Notes under the pieces: model-generated
What the model was told of the DNA's origin: nothing
Databases searched by the model: none
Seen by the model: only the letters and a program-made list of their open reading frames with translations
Assembly (NCBI GenBank): GCA_947381965.1
Contig: CANCXX010000016.1
Location: forward strand, 1-64,000
Reading direction: 5' to 3'
Origin: an uncultured bacterium
GTDB taxonomy: Bacteria > Bacillota > Clostridia > Lachnospirales > Lachnospiraceae
DNA length: 64,000 bases
In this document: positions 7,790 through 17,911 of the stretch, one piece after another
Numbering within the stretch: the stretch's first letter is position 1
How the letters are laid out: every line of letters starts with the position of its first letter
Position numbers and translations under genes: made by a program

Positions 7790-9199
7790 TCAATACGCAT
7801 TTTTGTTTATAAAACCTTTAAAAATAGTTAAAAACATAATTTTAATGTCCAGACTCATGGTCCAGTTTTCTATATAAAATAAGTCGTACTCAATTCTTTT
7901 TCGTATAGAAGTGTCCCCCCGGTATCCATTAATCTGCGCCCATCCGGTAAGTCCCGGACGCACCTGGTGCTTAATCATATAACGCGGAATTTCTTCTTTA
8001 AATTTTTCCACAAACAATGGCCGTTCCGGTCTAGGTCCCACCAGTGACATTTCTCCCACCAGTATATTAAACAGCTGGGGAAGCTCGTCTAAACTGGTGC
8101 ATCTCAAAAATTTTCCTACCTTTGTAACCCTTGGATCATCCTTTACCGTCCAGGCCTTTTGCTCTGCGGTAGGTTTTTGCACTTCCATGGTACGGAATTT
8201 ATACATTTTAAATGTTTTATTGTGAAGTCCCACTCTCTCCTGATTAAAAATCACCGGTCCCCGGCTGGTAAGCCGCACTGCTAAAGCTGCAAGCAGCATA
8301 ACCGGCGAAGATATTAAGATGCCAAGTGAGGCGCCAATAATATCTACAGCCCGTTTGGAAACCCAGTTTAAAGTATTGGTAAGGGGAACATACCGGATAT
8401 TGATAACCGGAAGTCCCATCAAATCCTCCGTATAAGGATGGCTGGGCACCAGAGAGTTGTAGTCCGGGATAAACTTGGTATGAACGCCTGATTTTTCACA
8501 TAGATCCACAATATATTCCAAATGATCATAATCCTTTAAGGCAAGGGTAATCGCAATTTCATCCAGTTTGTTTTCCGGCAGAATATATTTTATATTTGCA
8601 ATTCTGCCTACCACTTTCACTCCCTTATAGATCGTACCGCTGGGAACCCTGTCGTCCAGAATGCCCCTTACCACATACCCCCATTGGGGATTGGCATTGA
8701 TTCTGGTAATATACTCCTCCGCCGCGCGGGAATAGCCAATCAGTAGAATATATTTCAAATTGTAGCCTTTTTTTCTGAAATAAAGAAGCGTATTTCTTAT
8801 CAGCGTCCGGCATATAATGGTAAAAGCAATATTAATCACAAAAAAAGCGCCCATCATAAAACGCGAGAAATGCTCCTGCTTAACCAAATAAAGAAACACA
8901 ATAAAAAGCGTAATGCCTACCGTGTTGGCTTTAATGATTCCCTCAAGCTCATACTTGCGCCTTGTGGCACGTTTGGGTGCATACATATTGAAAAAGTAGT
9001 ACAGAATAATATATTCAGGTACAACAAAATAGAGGTAACTAAAATAGATCCTCGTATCAAGTGCACCAACACCAGGTTCCGTATCGGCAAATATGGTGCA
9101 GAACTTTATATACCATGCAAGCAAGTAGGAGATGGCAACTATAACGGCATCTACCAACAAGTGCAGTCTATTAAAATACTTTTGATTGTCCTTAATCAT
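7790..9199 (-). CDS. Initiating polyprenyl glycosylphosphotransferase (WbaP/WcaJ type)
   Basis: This 469-residue protein has several N-terminal membrane helices (about 11-31, 51-72, 94-107, 113-135), a CoA-binding-like domain (about 145-260), a re-entrant helix (282-305) and the catalytic domain. Signature motifs are KFRTM (334-338), the Asp-Glu pair in DELPQ (371-375) and GPRPE (388-392). The enzyme transfers a sugar-1-phosphate from a nucleotide sugar to undecaprenyl phosphate, the first step of glycan assembly on the inner face of the membrane. The sugar could be glucose, galactose or a HexNAc. It follows two GT2 genes and precedes the LCP ligase on the same strand. Confidence 0.94.
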   Translation of the reverse strand: MIKDNQKYFNRLHLLVDAVIVAISYLLAWYIKFCTIFADTEPGVGALDTRIYFSYLYFVVPEYIILYYFFNMYAPKRATRRKYELEGIIKANTVGITLFIVFLYLVKQEHFSRFMMGAFFVINIAFTIICRTLIRNTLLYFRKKGYNLKYILLIGYSRAAEEYITRINANPQWGYVVRGILDDRVPSGTIYKGVKVVGRIANIKYILPENKLDEIAITLALKDYDHLEYIVDLCEKSGVHTKFIPDYNSLVPSHPYTEDLMGLPVINIRYVPLTNTLNWVSKRAVDIIGASLGILISSPVMLLAALAVRLTSRGPVIFNQERVGLHNKTFKMYKFRTMEVQKPTAEQKAWTVKDDPRVTKVGKFLRCTSLDELPQLFNILVGEMSLVGPRPERPLFVEKFKEEIPRYMIKHQVRPGLTGWAQINGYRGDTSIRKRIEYDLFYIENWTMSLDIKIMFLTIFKGFINKNAY

Positions 9200-9276
9200 A
9201 TCCTGCTACCTTCTTGCAAATATTCTACAATATTATTCCAAAAAGTACAACTAAATTTCCTAAAACACCACGAAAA

Positions 9277-10230
9277 TCATCTTCTGAAAATATTTATCCA
9301 TAATTGTCCCTGTATCCATAAGTAATTTTTAAAATTCTTAAAGGAAAATTTCACCTTATTTTTCCGCCCGGCGGAAAAAATTAGTTTGAATCCTTCCAGC
9401 AGGCCCTTCAGGTAAGCGCCTCCCAAACCTTTTATGGTAAAAAAAAGAAGTTTGGTCAGATAACCTGCAAGCAGAAACGGAAAGTTTAACAAAACCTGGA
9501 TAAGGGGCATATTTTTCCAGATAAGATAAATGCTGTTCCGGGCGGAGAGCTTTACCTTAAAATTGTTATGTCTGGAACCGCTGACAGCGCTTCCGGCATG
9601 ATATACAACTGCCTCCGGCACATATCTATTATAATACCCATAAATATTGGCCCGATACCCAATATCCACATCCTCCAGATAGGCAAAATGATTTTCGTCA
9701 AAATATCCAATTTCTTCAAATACCTTTCGTCTGTAAAGGGCTGCTCCTCCACAGGCAGAAAAAATGCGGCAGGAATTTGGATAGGCGTCCGCTGCTTTAT
9801 CCTTTCCTCTTGCATAAGCCCAACCCAGGGCGCAGTAAAGGTCCCCTGCTCCGTCCAATTTATCCGGTTCATGCAGGTTCAGCATTTTAGCGCCGACAGA
9901 AAAGATTTTTTCATTTCTCCTTATGGTTCTTTCCATATACTCGATCATATGTTCATCCGATACCGTATCGTTATTAAGAAGAAGCACATATTCTGTGGAG
10001 GACGCCTTGATTCCTGCGTTGACTGCCTTGCAAAACCCTGTATTTTCCGTAAAGGTAATCAGCTTTGTTTTCGGATATTTTTCCTCCACCAGCCTTGCGC
10101 TTCCATCTGCGGAACCATTATCAACTACAATAATTTCCGGCTCCAAGGTTCCTTTATATAAGGAAGATAAACACCCATCCAGATAATTTTTTCCATTATA
10201 ATTGGGTATTACTACAGTGGTTTTTGCCAT
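9277..10230 (-). CDS. GT2 family glycosyltransferase
   Basis: The 317-residue protein opens with TTVVIPNYNGKNYL and has VVDNGSADGS and LLLNNDT (about residue 91), all typical of GT2 rhamnosyltransferase-like enzymes of the WbbL type. CGGAALYRR and YLEDVDIGYR mark the acceptor end of the domain. A hydrophobic segment at about 237-262 may attach it to the membrane. AGAGGA precedes the start. It lies 34 bases downstream of another GT2 gene, consistent with successive additions to one repeat unit. Confidence 0.9.
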   Translation of the reverse strand: MAKTTVVIPNYNGKNYLDGCLSSLYKGTLEPEIIVVDNGSADGSARLVEEKYPKTKLITFTENTGFCKAVNAGIKASSTEYVLLLNNDTVSDEHMIEYMERTIRRNEKIFSVGAKMLNLHEPDKLDGAGDLYCALGWAYARGKDKAADAYPNSCRIFSACGGAALYRRKVFEEIGYFDENHFAYLEDVDIGYRANIYGYYNRYVPEAVVYHAGSAVSGSRHNNFKVKLSARNSIYLIWKNMPLIQVLLNFPFLLAGYLTKLLFFTIKGLGGAYLKGLLEGFKLIFSAGRKNKVKFSFKNFKNYLWIQGQLWINIFRR

Positions 10231-10264
10231 TCATCCAGTCCTCTTTTCTTATCTGCCATCCCAT

Positions 10265-11650
10265 TTACCTGTCAATTTTCTCCGTCATAGCCGGATCCCA
10301 CACAATCCGCCATCCCCGTTCCCGGATTTTTTCGCAGAACCGGCTGCTTAAGTCTTGATAGTCCACATTTTCATTCAGACAATCCTGCCAGTCAAACCGC
10401 CCGGTTCCCGGATGGGGCAGATAGGGAAGTCCTATCATTCCTTCCAGTATAGCCTCCGCTTCTCTGGACACCTTCATACACCGCACATCCACCATATCCG
10501 CTTCCTGCTGCAGGGACGCCCTGTGCATATAGCCGCTGTATTCCTTATGCAGTCCCTTATAAAGAGAGTCGCCCTCCAGCGTATAAATTCCCCCAGCAAC
10601 CTTTTTTTCCTTGTCAATCAGCTTTCCTCCCACCACAGCCACATCCGGCCGGTTCAGCAAAAGATCCGGCTGATAATTCACCCGGTAAAACCCCAGATGT
10701 CTTAAATGAGCCACAGTCCCCTTCCAGCCCCTGGCCCGCAAAAAATCCTCCACTGCCCGCTTTCCGGCATCATAAGCATACTGTTTGCTTGCCGGATTTT
10801 CCGCTGTGGATTTTTCATGGCAACGCCAGTGATAGAGCACCTTTGGAATATGGGCAATGGGCAGCTCCTTTTTCGTGTTTCTCTGTCGGTCTTTCCCCAG
10901 CATCATATTTACGCTGCGAAGCACAATATCATAATCCTGTGCGCCGTCGCATACCGTGCGGAAGGCAAGTTCCTGCATCAGCTGACGCTTCATCACCATA
11001 AAATGACAGATATAATTATTCGATAAAATCAGGTCAAGATTAAATTCCGGCTTTCTGTTTACCTCAAAATAATGTTCCTGAGAGCTGTCGCATTTGTCCT
11101 CGTCAGAGTATAAAAGAAGCAGCTGGACATTTTCCTTTTCTGACTCTTCAATACGAAAGGCCATTTCATAAAGGGCGTCCGGCGAAAGCACATCATCATG
11201 ATCAAGAAGTCCCGCATAATCACCGGTGGCATACATAAGCGCCTGATTGGTGTTTGCGGAAATCCCGGTATTTTGTTTCAGCCGCCGGTACATAATCCGT
11301 TTATCTTCATATTCCTTTACAACCTTTTCCACCCGATTTGTTTTACTGGCATCCGCTAAAATCAGCTCAAAATTTCCATAGGTCTGGGACAGCACAGAAT
11401 GAATCATTGCCCTTAAATGCTCTTCTTTTGTCTCATAAGCCGGTACGAGAATGCTAAATCTGACAGAAAACCCTTCGCTTTCCCTCCGCTGCCTGTCTAA
11501 CTCGGATTCTGCAGGCGGTATATAAGAATAATCCTCTTCCTTTTCCGCTTCGATTCTCTCCTTCATGGCGTAATATGCCTGCCGCAACCCATTTTTTTTC
11601 AAGTACCGCACTGTTTTTTTCAGATTGCTTATCTTAACTATTTTCCCCAT
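10265..11650 (-). CDS. GT2 family glycosyltransferase, single domain with C-terminal extension
   Basis: The start is placed at 11650 because AGAGGT lies nine bases upstream; a TTG six bases earlier is less likely. The catalytic domain (about 65-300) shows RFSILVPAYETKEEH, LSQTYGNFELILADAS and LLDHDDVLSP, followed by the family motif YHWRCHEKSTAENP. It resembles the first domain of the 684-residue protein at 13561-15615 but lacks a second intact GT2 domain. The C-terminal 150 residues look like a remnant (PDVAVVGGKLID...GMIGLPYL). It lies downstream of the phosphohexomutase and the hairpin at 11701-11728, so it may be transcribed partly independently. Confidence 0.87.
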   Translation of the reverse strand: MGKIVKISNLKKTVRYLKKNGLRQAYYAMKERIEAEKEEDYSYIPPAESELDRQRRESEGFSVRFSILVPAYETKEEHLRAMIHSVLSQTYGNFELILADASKTNRVEKVVKEYEDKRIMYRRLKQNTGISANTNQALMYATGDYAGLLDHDDVLSPDALYEMAFRIEESEKENVQLLLLYSDEDKCDSSQEHYFEVNRKPEFNLDLILSNNYICHFMVMKRQLMQELAFRTVCDGAQDYDIVLRSVNMMLGKDRQRNTKKELPIAHIPKVLYHWRCHEKSTAENPASKQYAYDAGKRAVEDFLRARGWKGTVAHLRHLGFYRVNYQPDLLLNRPDVAVVGGKLIDKEKKVAGGIYTLEGDSLYKGLHKEYSGYMHRASLQQEADMVDVRCMKVSREAEAILEGMIGLPYLPHPGTGRFDWQDCLNENVDYQDLSSRFCEKIRERGWRIVWDPAMTEKIDR

Positions 11651-11700
11651 ATTCAAGTACCTCTGTTATCTGCCGCCTGGAATTTTTACCATAAATCCAA

Positions 11701-11728
11701 GAATCGTCCTGCCCAGGCAGGACGATTC
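11701..11728. terminator. Perfect hairpin between the phosphohexomutase and the next GT2 gene
   Basis: GAATCGTCCTGCC and its exact complement (13 base pairs) enclose a two-base loop 37 bases past the stop at 11765. The minus-strand tail TTGGATTTAT is only moderately T-rich. It could be an intrinsic terminator or an RNA-stabilising hairpin. Confidence 0.65.
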
Positions 11729-11764
11729 CAGTTTTATAGATTTATTTGTGGATTACTATAAGTT

Positions 11765-13486
11765 TTAGAGATAAGCTTTAAGCGCTTCCGTAAGTTTTTC
11801 CACTCTTTCGCCTGCATCTGCAATGCTTGTTCCCTTTACGCCCATGTAGAATTTAATCTTAGGCTCTGTGCCGGAAGGACGGGCACAGCACCAGGAATCA
11901 TTTGTAAGGTCAAAATAAAGCACATTGGATTTAGGCAGACCGGTAGGACCTTCCTCTCCTGTTGTCAGGTTCTTTGTCACATTCCTGTCGTAATCCCTGA
12001 ATTCCTTTACTTCCAGCTCCCCAAAGTTTTTCGGAGGATTGCTGCGCAGTTTGTCCATCATTTCCCCAATCTGCTTAGAACCGTCAATTCCCTTTAAAGT
12101 AATGGCGTACTGTGTCTCCTTAAAGTATCCGTATTTATCATAAAGATTCAGCATCTGATCCCATACGGTAATTCCATTCTTTTTGCACCATGCCGCCACT
12201 TCGCACAGACACATAACAGCCACAACCGCGTCCTTATCCCTTGCATGTGTTCCTGCCAGACAGCCATAGCTTTCCTCCAGGCCAAACACATAGTTATTGG
12301 AACCGCTCTGTTCGAAAAGCTTAATCTGTTCCCCAATATATTTAAAGCCGGTGAGAACTTCAATAAACTTCACGTTATAGTCTTTCGCAATAGCCGCTGC
12401 CATATTCGTAGTAACAATGGTTGTAACAAGGGCAGGATTTTCCGGCATCTTTCCTGTTGCCGTTCTCTCCCTTAAAATGTACTCTGCAATCAGCATACCA
12501 GACATATTTCCTGTAAAAGGAACATACTCTCCGGTTTTCTTATCCAGTGCATAAATTCCAAGGCGGTCTGCATCCGGATCTGTTGCCAGAACGATATCCG
12601 CATTTTTTTCCTTTGCAAGGGCAAGGGCAAGGGTAAATGCCTTAGGATCTTCCGGATTGGGATAATCCAAAGTGGTAAAGTCAGGATCAGGAAGCTCCTG
12701 CTCCGGCACCACATAAACATGCTTGAATCCCAGCTCTGAAAGGATTCTTCTTACCGGAACATTTCCTGTGCCGTGGAAAGGAGAATAGACAATTCTGATA
12801 TCGTCAGCCACTTCCTGAATAATTTCAGGATGGATAATCTGCTTCTTTAATTCTGCCATATAAGCGTCGTCAATTTCTTTGCCGATTACCTGGTAAAGTC
12901 CTGCTTCCATGGCAGCGGTCTTGTCCATAGTCTTTACTTCATGGTAATCTGTAACTTTCTTTACCTGGTCAATGATTTCTTTGTCTCTGGGTGCGGCAAC
13001 CTGTGCGCCGTCCTCCCAATAAGCCTTATAGCCGTTATACTCCGGAGGATTATGGCTTGCGGTAATAACAATACCGGAAATACATTTTAAAGTGCGCAGT
13101 GCAAAGGAAAGCTCCGGTGTAGGCCGAAGGGTGTCAAAAACATATGCCTTGATTCCGTTTGCCGCAAGGCACAATGCCGCCTCATCTGCAAACTCCGGAG
13201 ACATTCTCCTGGAATCATAAGCAATAGCAACGCCTCTGTCCTTCCCGCCCTGGCTGATAATATAGTTGGCAAGCCCCTGGGTTGCTTTTCTTACTGTATA
13301 AATATTCATGCGGTTGGTGCCGGCACCGATTACGCCGCGAAGTCCGCCTGTGCCAAACTCCAGCTCTTTATAAAAGCGTTCTTCAATTTCCTTCTCGTCC
13401 CCTGCTATTCCCCGCAGTTCCTCCTTGGTTTTCTCGTCAAAATAGGCATCTTCCAGCCAGAAATCATATTGTTCCTTGTAGCTCAT
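11765..13486 (-). CDS. Phosphoglucomutase/phosphomannomutase family enzyme
   Basis: All four domains of the alpha-D-phosphohexomutase family are present in 573 residues. The phosphoserine loop is TASHNPPEYNG with S144. The metal loop is DPDADR (303-308). The sugar-specificity loop is GLEESYG, and the phosphate-binding loop RPSGTEPK lies near 535-542. It interconverts glucose-6-phosphate and glucose-1-phosphate, the precursor consumed by the rfbA product nearby, so it supplies sugar nucleotide for the locus. The length matches the long PgcA-like bacterial phosphoglucomutases. AGGAGGG precedes the ATG. Confidence 0.95.
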   Translation of the reverse strand: MSYKEQYDFWLEDAYFDEKTKEELRGIAGDEKEIEERFYKELEFGTGGLRGVIGAGTNRMNIYTVRKATQGLANYIISQGGKDRGVAIAYDSRRMSPEFADEAALCLAANGIKAYVFDTLRPTPELSFALRTLKCISGIVITASHNPPEYNGYKAYWEDGAQVAAPRDKEIIDQVKKVTDYHEVKTMDKTAAMEAGLYQVIGKEIDDAYMAELKKQIIHPEIIQEVADDIRIVYSPFHGTGNVPVRRILSELGFKHVYVVPEQELPDPDFTTLDYPNPEDPKAFTLALALAKEKNADIVLATDPDADRLGIYALDKKTGEYVPFTGNMSGMLIAEYILRERTATGKMPENPALVTTIVTTNMAAAIAKDYNVKFIEVLTGFKYIGEQIKLFEQSGSNNYVFGLEESYGCLAGTHARDKDAVVAVMCLCEVAAWCKKNGITVWDQMLNLYDKYGYFKETQYAITLKGIDGSKQIGEMMDKLRSNPPKNFGELEVKEFRDYDRNVTKNLTTGEEGPTGLPKSNVLYFDLTNDSWCCARPSGTEPKIKFYMGVKGTSIADAGERVEKLTEALKAYL

Positions 13487-13560
13487 TTTTAACCCTCCTG
13501 ATTCATCAAAAATTTAAAATCCGATTTTCACCGCATTACCTATATTCTACCATAGTCTCC

Positions 13561-15615
13561 CTATATTTTCAAAGCAAAGTCGCTTCTGTCCAGAGAAAAA
13601 TTAGGATTATAGTACGGATCGCCTGCCTCCAATGTTTCCCGCCACTTTTCCCGGAATTGTTCCGACTCCCGGTTATAGCGCTGGGCCTTTTCTCCGTTAT
13701 CGTCTAACCCTCTGGATACAGATTCAAAATGGTAAAGCTCCGCAAAAGGAGTAAAAACATTCAGGTATCCCATCTGCCGCAGCTTTAAGCAGAAATCCAC
13801 ATCATTTAAAGAAATGGCAAAGGCTTCTTCCAATCCTCCGGCCTGCTCAAAAAGATCCTTTTTCACCATCAGACAGGCTCCGGTAACTGCCGACACATTC
13901 TGGGCATAGCAGAGCCTGCCCATGTATCCTAAATTTTCCCGGTGCTGTTTATAGTGGCTGTGTCCGGCGGTTCTGTGGGCTCCCAGCCCTAAAACCACCC
14001 CTGCATGCTGGATGGTTTTGTCTCCATAATAAAGCTTGGCCCCCACTGCCCCCACATCTTCTCTCTGGGCGTACATTAACAGCTCTTCTATCCAGTTAAC
14101 GGTAATCACCTGGGTATCATTGTTTAAAAGAAGCAGATATTCTCCTTTTGCAAAGGATACGCCCAGATTATTTACTGCCGAATAGTTAAAGGCTCCTTTG
14201 TAAGTTACCACCCTCACCTTCTCTTCTTCGGAAAGCTCTTTATAGTAATCAAAGGTTTCCTTCTCTGTACTGTTATTTTCCACCACTATTATCTCAAAGT
14301 TTTCATAAGTGGATTTTTCAAAAATGGAGGAAATGCAACGCCTTAAATCCGCCACATGATCCTTGTTTGCTATCACAATGGAAATCAGAGGACTTCCGGT
14401 TATCTGATATCTGATTTTAAAGATCGTTTCAAAGGCTCTTGTTGAGGTGATTTGGAAATGGGTAAATCCATGCCGCTTTAAATGATCCGCCACAGCTCCC
14501 TTAGCCGCCTCCACTACATAAGGCTTTGCCTCCACACCGGATGCAACGCTGCCCGGATGGTTCCGCCAATAATATAGAAGCTTTGGAATATGAACCACCT
14601 TTTTAGCCCTGTCTGTCAGCCTTAAAATCATATCATGATCCTGGCTGCCGTCAAACTTGGGACGGAACAGCTCCATTCCATCCAGAAGTTCTCTGGCAAA
14701 CACGCTAAAATGACAAATATAATTATTGGCCCGGAGGTTGTCTATGGCATAATCCGGTTTAAAGTGCATAGTCAGCATTTTATTAATATCGCCGCTTTTA
14801 AAAGTGGTTTCATCACAATAAAGATAGTCCGCTCCCTGCTCATTGATTGCCTTTACATACTCATACAAAACACAAGGGTGCAGAATATCATCATGGTCAA
14901 ACAGACCAACATACTCTCCCCCTGCCATTTTCAGACAGTGGTTGGTATTGCCTGCAATCCCTTCATTCCTTTCCAACTTTTGGTATCTGATAACAGGACC
15001 GTAATCCTCCGGCATTTCTCCGTTATAATGGCCTGCCTCCCTTAAAAGGCATTTTTCCCGTTCTTCTTCCGCCTTTTTTTGATACTCCCTGACAATTCTT
15101 CCTACATAACCGTGTTCCCCGTCAGAACCGTCCCCTAAGCAAAGCTCCCAGTTTTCGTAGGTCTGATTCATCACTGACTCAATCATTTCCCGCAGGAAAT
15201 CCTCCGGTGTGTTAAAAAGAGGCACAAGAATACTGATTTTTACCATCCGCAAAAAGTGGCTCTCTCTCTGGGCTTTTGCCTCCTGCAAAGAGGGAAAGCT
15301 TTTTGTCCCGTAATTTTCCATGGCCTTCCGCTCTATTTTCTTATACTTGATTTTGGACAAAACACCTTTTAGATTCCCGCAGTTTTTCACCCTGTTCTTC
15401 TGACGGAGTATAAAGTGCATTCCCCTGCGTGCAGGCGCAGACATTTTCCAGACCGGATTTGTTTTAATCCGGTTTAACTGAAAAGAAAGGTCGTCACATC
15501 TTGCTTCCAAATCTGCAATGCGTCCTGCCAGATCCGCATTCCGCAAATGTTCCTTTTCATATTCGGCACGGTAATCCGTTTCCTTTGCTTCCTTTCCAGA
15601 AATTTCATTCCTCAT
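13561..15615 (-). CDS. Tandem-domain GT2 glycosyltransferase with N-terminal coiled coil
   Basis: The 684-residue protein has a short coiled-coil start (about 10-50), then two GT2 domains. Domain 1 (about 125-395) carries KISILVPLFNTPEDF, LFDHDDILHP and YYWRNHPGS. Domain 2 (about 405-670) carries PLISIVIANKDH, VVENNSTE, LLLNNDTQV and SLNDVDFCLKL. This two-domain plan is known from polymer-extending rhamnan and galactan transferases, so it may add two different linkages. Its ATG overlaps the end of the upstream GT2 gene by 11 bases, so the two are probably translationally coupled and their products may act together. Confidence 0.9.
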   Translation of the reverse strand: MRNEISGKEAKETDYRAEYEKEHLRNADLAGRIADLEARCDDLSFQLNRIKTNPVWKMSAPARRGMHFILRQKNRVKNCGNLKGVLSKIKYKKIERKAMENYGTKSFPSLQEAKAQRESHFLRMVKISILVPLFNTPEDFLREMIESVMNQTYENWELCLGDGSDGEHGYVGRIVREYQKKAEEEREKCLLREAGHYNGEMPEDYGPVIRYQKLERNEGIAGNTNHCLKMAGGEYVGLFDHDDILHPCVLYEYVKAINEQGADYLYCDETTFKSGDINKMLTMHFKPDYAIDNLRANNYICHFSVFARELLDGMELFRPKFDGSQDHDMILRLTDRAKKVVHIPKLLYYWRNHPGSVASGVEAKPYVVEAAKGAVADHLKRHGFTHFQITSTRAFETIFKIRYQITGSPLISIVIANKDHVADLRRCISSIFEKSTYENFEIIVVENNSTEKETFDYYKELSEEEKVRVVTYKGAFNYSAVNNLGVSFAKGEYLLLLNNDTQVITVNWIEELLMYAQREDVGAVGAKLYYGDKTIQHAGVVLGLGAHRTAGHSHYKQHRENLGYMGRLCYAQNVSAVTGACLMVKKDLFEQAGGLEEAFAISLNDVDFCLKLRQMGYLNVFTPFAELYHFESVSRGLDDNGEKAQRYNRESEQFREKWRETLEAGDPYYNPNFSLDRSDFALKI

Positions 15616-17875
15616 CCTCTCCCACCTCCAGTACCCAGTTGCTCCAGTTTACCAGCTTCTGTCTGGAGCATTTATCCTCCGCCAGCATACCAAACTGATA
15701 AACCCCCAAAGGAATATCTTCCTTATATATTCTTGCTGCAAAACCAGTCAGCTCCACATTTATCTGATCTTCCAGGTTATTTTTGATATCCTGACGATAT
15801 CTGTCATCCACAGCAACGGACCATACCTGCCCATTTTCCTTGTTTTTAAGAAGCAAATGTCTTTTATAACATGCGTTATCTGCCCCAATGACAAAGGCAT
15901 ACCCCTGAAAATAAAACCCCTTCTCAGAAGAGGCTGCCATGGCTCTTACTTTTTCCGGCGCAGCTGCATACTTTCTTTTGAAAATATCCATAGCGCACTC
16001 CATACCTACCACCAGACATTTATCCTCTCTGGCATGTTTTAAGGCTTTCTTACAGAGAACCACTTCCGCACATGGCATATCAGGCGTTATTTGATAATGG
16101 AACAGGGGAGAATACTCCGATTCCAGTATATCTGTGGTCAGATATGGATGGTAAAAGGGATCCTTTCCATATATATTATACTGACGTTGATAAAGTATCT
16201 CATTTTCCCTGATAAGACGAAGCTGTTTTTCTTCCGACTCCCCATCCTTTCCACGGCTCAAAGACTCATGATGATACAGGGTTACATCATTGCGGGCTAT
16301 ATTGTAATACCCCAATCCATATATAGTGTAACATAAGTCCACATCATTAAAGGCCACTGCCAGTCCTTCATAAAATCCGCCCGCCTCTTCAAATACACTC
16401 TTCCTCATCATCAGGCAGGCTCCGGTTGCCGCCAGCATATTGTGCACCCCTCTGTTTTTTCCAAAATAATGGACCTTTTTGTCGCTTAAAAACTGAAGCT
16501 TATGGGCAGGCCCAATTCTTAAATTGGTAATTCCTGCATGTTGAATAATATCAGAATCCGGATACAAAAGCTTGGCTCCCACCGCTCCCACATAGGAAAG
16601 CTCCGCCTTTTGGACCAAAAGTTCCATCCAGTTTGGCTGAATAATTTCCATATCATCATTTAAAAAAAGAAGAAGCGCCCCCTTTGACTCCTGCGCCCCA
16701 AGATTACACATTTTTGAAAAATTAAATGGCATGGGCCTGTACAGATACCTACATCCCTTAAATATACCGCCATCCTCGCCTGCTGCGTCTTCCCCTGCCG
16801 TCCATTTTAAGCTTTTTACCTTCTCCTGTATTTTCTTCCTGTTTTCCTCCCTGCTTCCATTGTCTACCAGAATAATCTCAAAGGATGTACTGGTACAGGT
16901 TTTTTCCATCAAGGAATCCAGACAGCAGAATAATGCTCCCGGATTGTCTTTGGAAGGAATAATTATGGAAAGAAGCGGAGCAGACTCCTTTGCTGCCTTT
17001 GGGTTCAGAGTACCCATTCTGCATAGCAGCTCCTGTTTTGCTTCTTTGGGCAGATGGCAGTCCTTTATCTGCTCATAACCATCTGATCTGTTATGATACA
17101 ATACCTGTCTGACATGAAACACAGGATTTTGGGCGGCTTCATGACCTTTGGCAAAGCCGCCCTTTCTAAGCAGCATTTCAAACAATAGCCGATACAGCCA
17201 CCGGAGGGCGTTATGCGCCTCCTTCTCTGGCTGATAAGGAACTATCCGGTTATCTTTCATACCACTTACATAGGCTTCCCTTAAGGCTGATCTTCTTACC
17301 GCCACCAGAGCGCCAAAATAAAAACAGGACATAAACCGGTCCGGGGACCAGTCTGGTTTGAACCATGGATTTTCCCGTTCCACCTCTCGTCTGGTATCCT
17401 CGTCTCCATAAATCAAAAGATTTTTATCATTTTTCGAAAATCTTTCATACAATAACGGATATGCAATCTCATTTATCTCTCCCTCATACTGCAATATAAG
17501 AACAATATCCGAATCATATTTATTCAATAAAGCGTCTATATTATTACAAAATAAATTTATCCCCGTTATCAGGAATTTCATTTTCCCCTGATTCTGACTG
17601 TTTTTATCAATAACCTGCACAATCCGACAATCAGAAATTCCTCTTGCATTTTTCCCTTCATCTTCTGATATTCCTCTGTCATTTCCTTCCATTTTTAAGT
17701 CATTTGTCAGACTTTTTTTGTTTTTTAATGTAATTGCATGTGCATTAGCTATTTCACGCTCTTTTTCCCTTATCCAGGAGTCATAAGTCAGATTTTTGGC
17801 CACTGCCTTTTCTTCATATATTCTATGCTGTTTATCAATTAATAATTGTTTTAATTTCCTTCTTAAAGATACCAC
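15605..17875 (-). CDS. Large GT2 glycosyltransferase with degenerate first domain
   Basis: The start is a GTG at 17875 with GAGG eight bases upstream. Residues about 90-270 look like a worn GT2 domain (YGDEDTRRE, WFKPDWSPD, then VRRSALREA) without the usual nucleotide-binding start. A complete GT2 domain follows (about 300-560) with PLLSIIIPSKDN, LVDNGSREE, FLNDDMEI and AFNDVDLCY. The last 150 residues form a beta-rich domain ending just before the stop. It is encoded between the methyltransferase-kinase gene and the tandem GT2, so it is probably part of chain polymerisation. The 11-base overlap with the next gene suggests coupled translation. Confidence 0.87.
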   Translation of the reverse strand: MVSLRRKLKQLLIDKQHRIYEEKAVAKNLTYDSWIREKEREIANAHAITLKNKKSLTNDLKMEGNDRGISEDEGKNARGISDCRIVQVIDKNSQNQGKMKFLITGINLFCNNIDALLNKYDSDIVLILQYEGEINEIAYPLLYERFSKNDKNLLIYGDEDTRREVERENPWFKPDWSPDRFMSCFYFGALVAVRRSALREAYVSGMKDNRIVPYQPEKEAHNALRWLYRLLFEMLLRKGGFAKGHEAAQNPVFHVRQVLYHNRSDGYEQIKDCHLPKEAKQELLCRMGTLNPKAAKESAPLLSIIIPSKDNPGALFCCLDSLMEKTCTSTSFEIILVDNGSREENRKKIQEKVKSLKWTAGEDAAGEDGGIFKGCRYLYRPMPFNFSKMCNLGAQESKGALLLFLNDDMEIIQPNWMELLVQKAELSYVGAVGAKLLYPDSDIIQHAGITNLRIGPAHKLQFLSDKKVHYFGKNRGVHNMLAATGACLMMRKSVFEEAGGFYEGLAVAFNDVDLCYTIYGLGYYNIARNDVTLYHHESLSRGKDGESEEKQLRLIRENEILYQRQYNIYGKDPFYHPYLTTDILESEYSPLFHYQITPDMPCAEVVLCKKALKHAREDKCLVVGMECAMDIFKRKYAAAPEKVRAMAASSEKGFYFQGYAFVIGADNACYKRHLLLKNKENGQVWSVAVDDRYRQDIKNNLEDQINVELTGFAARIYKEDIPLGVYQFGMLAEDKCSRQKLVNWSNWVLEVGEDEE

Positions 17876-17911
17876 TTATATTTCCTCACTCCAAAGACCA
17901 TACCGGTCAAT

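Noticed and set aside
9568..10161. 197-codon plus-strand ORF
   Set aside because: It is antisense to a GT2 gene with intact motifs and has no ribosome binding site or family features.
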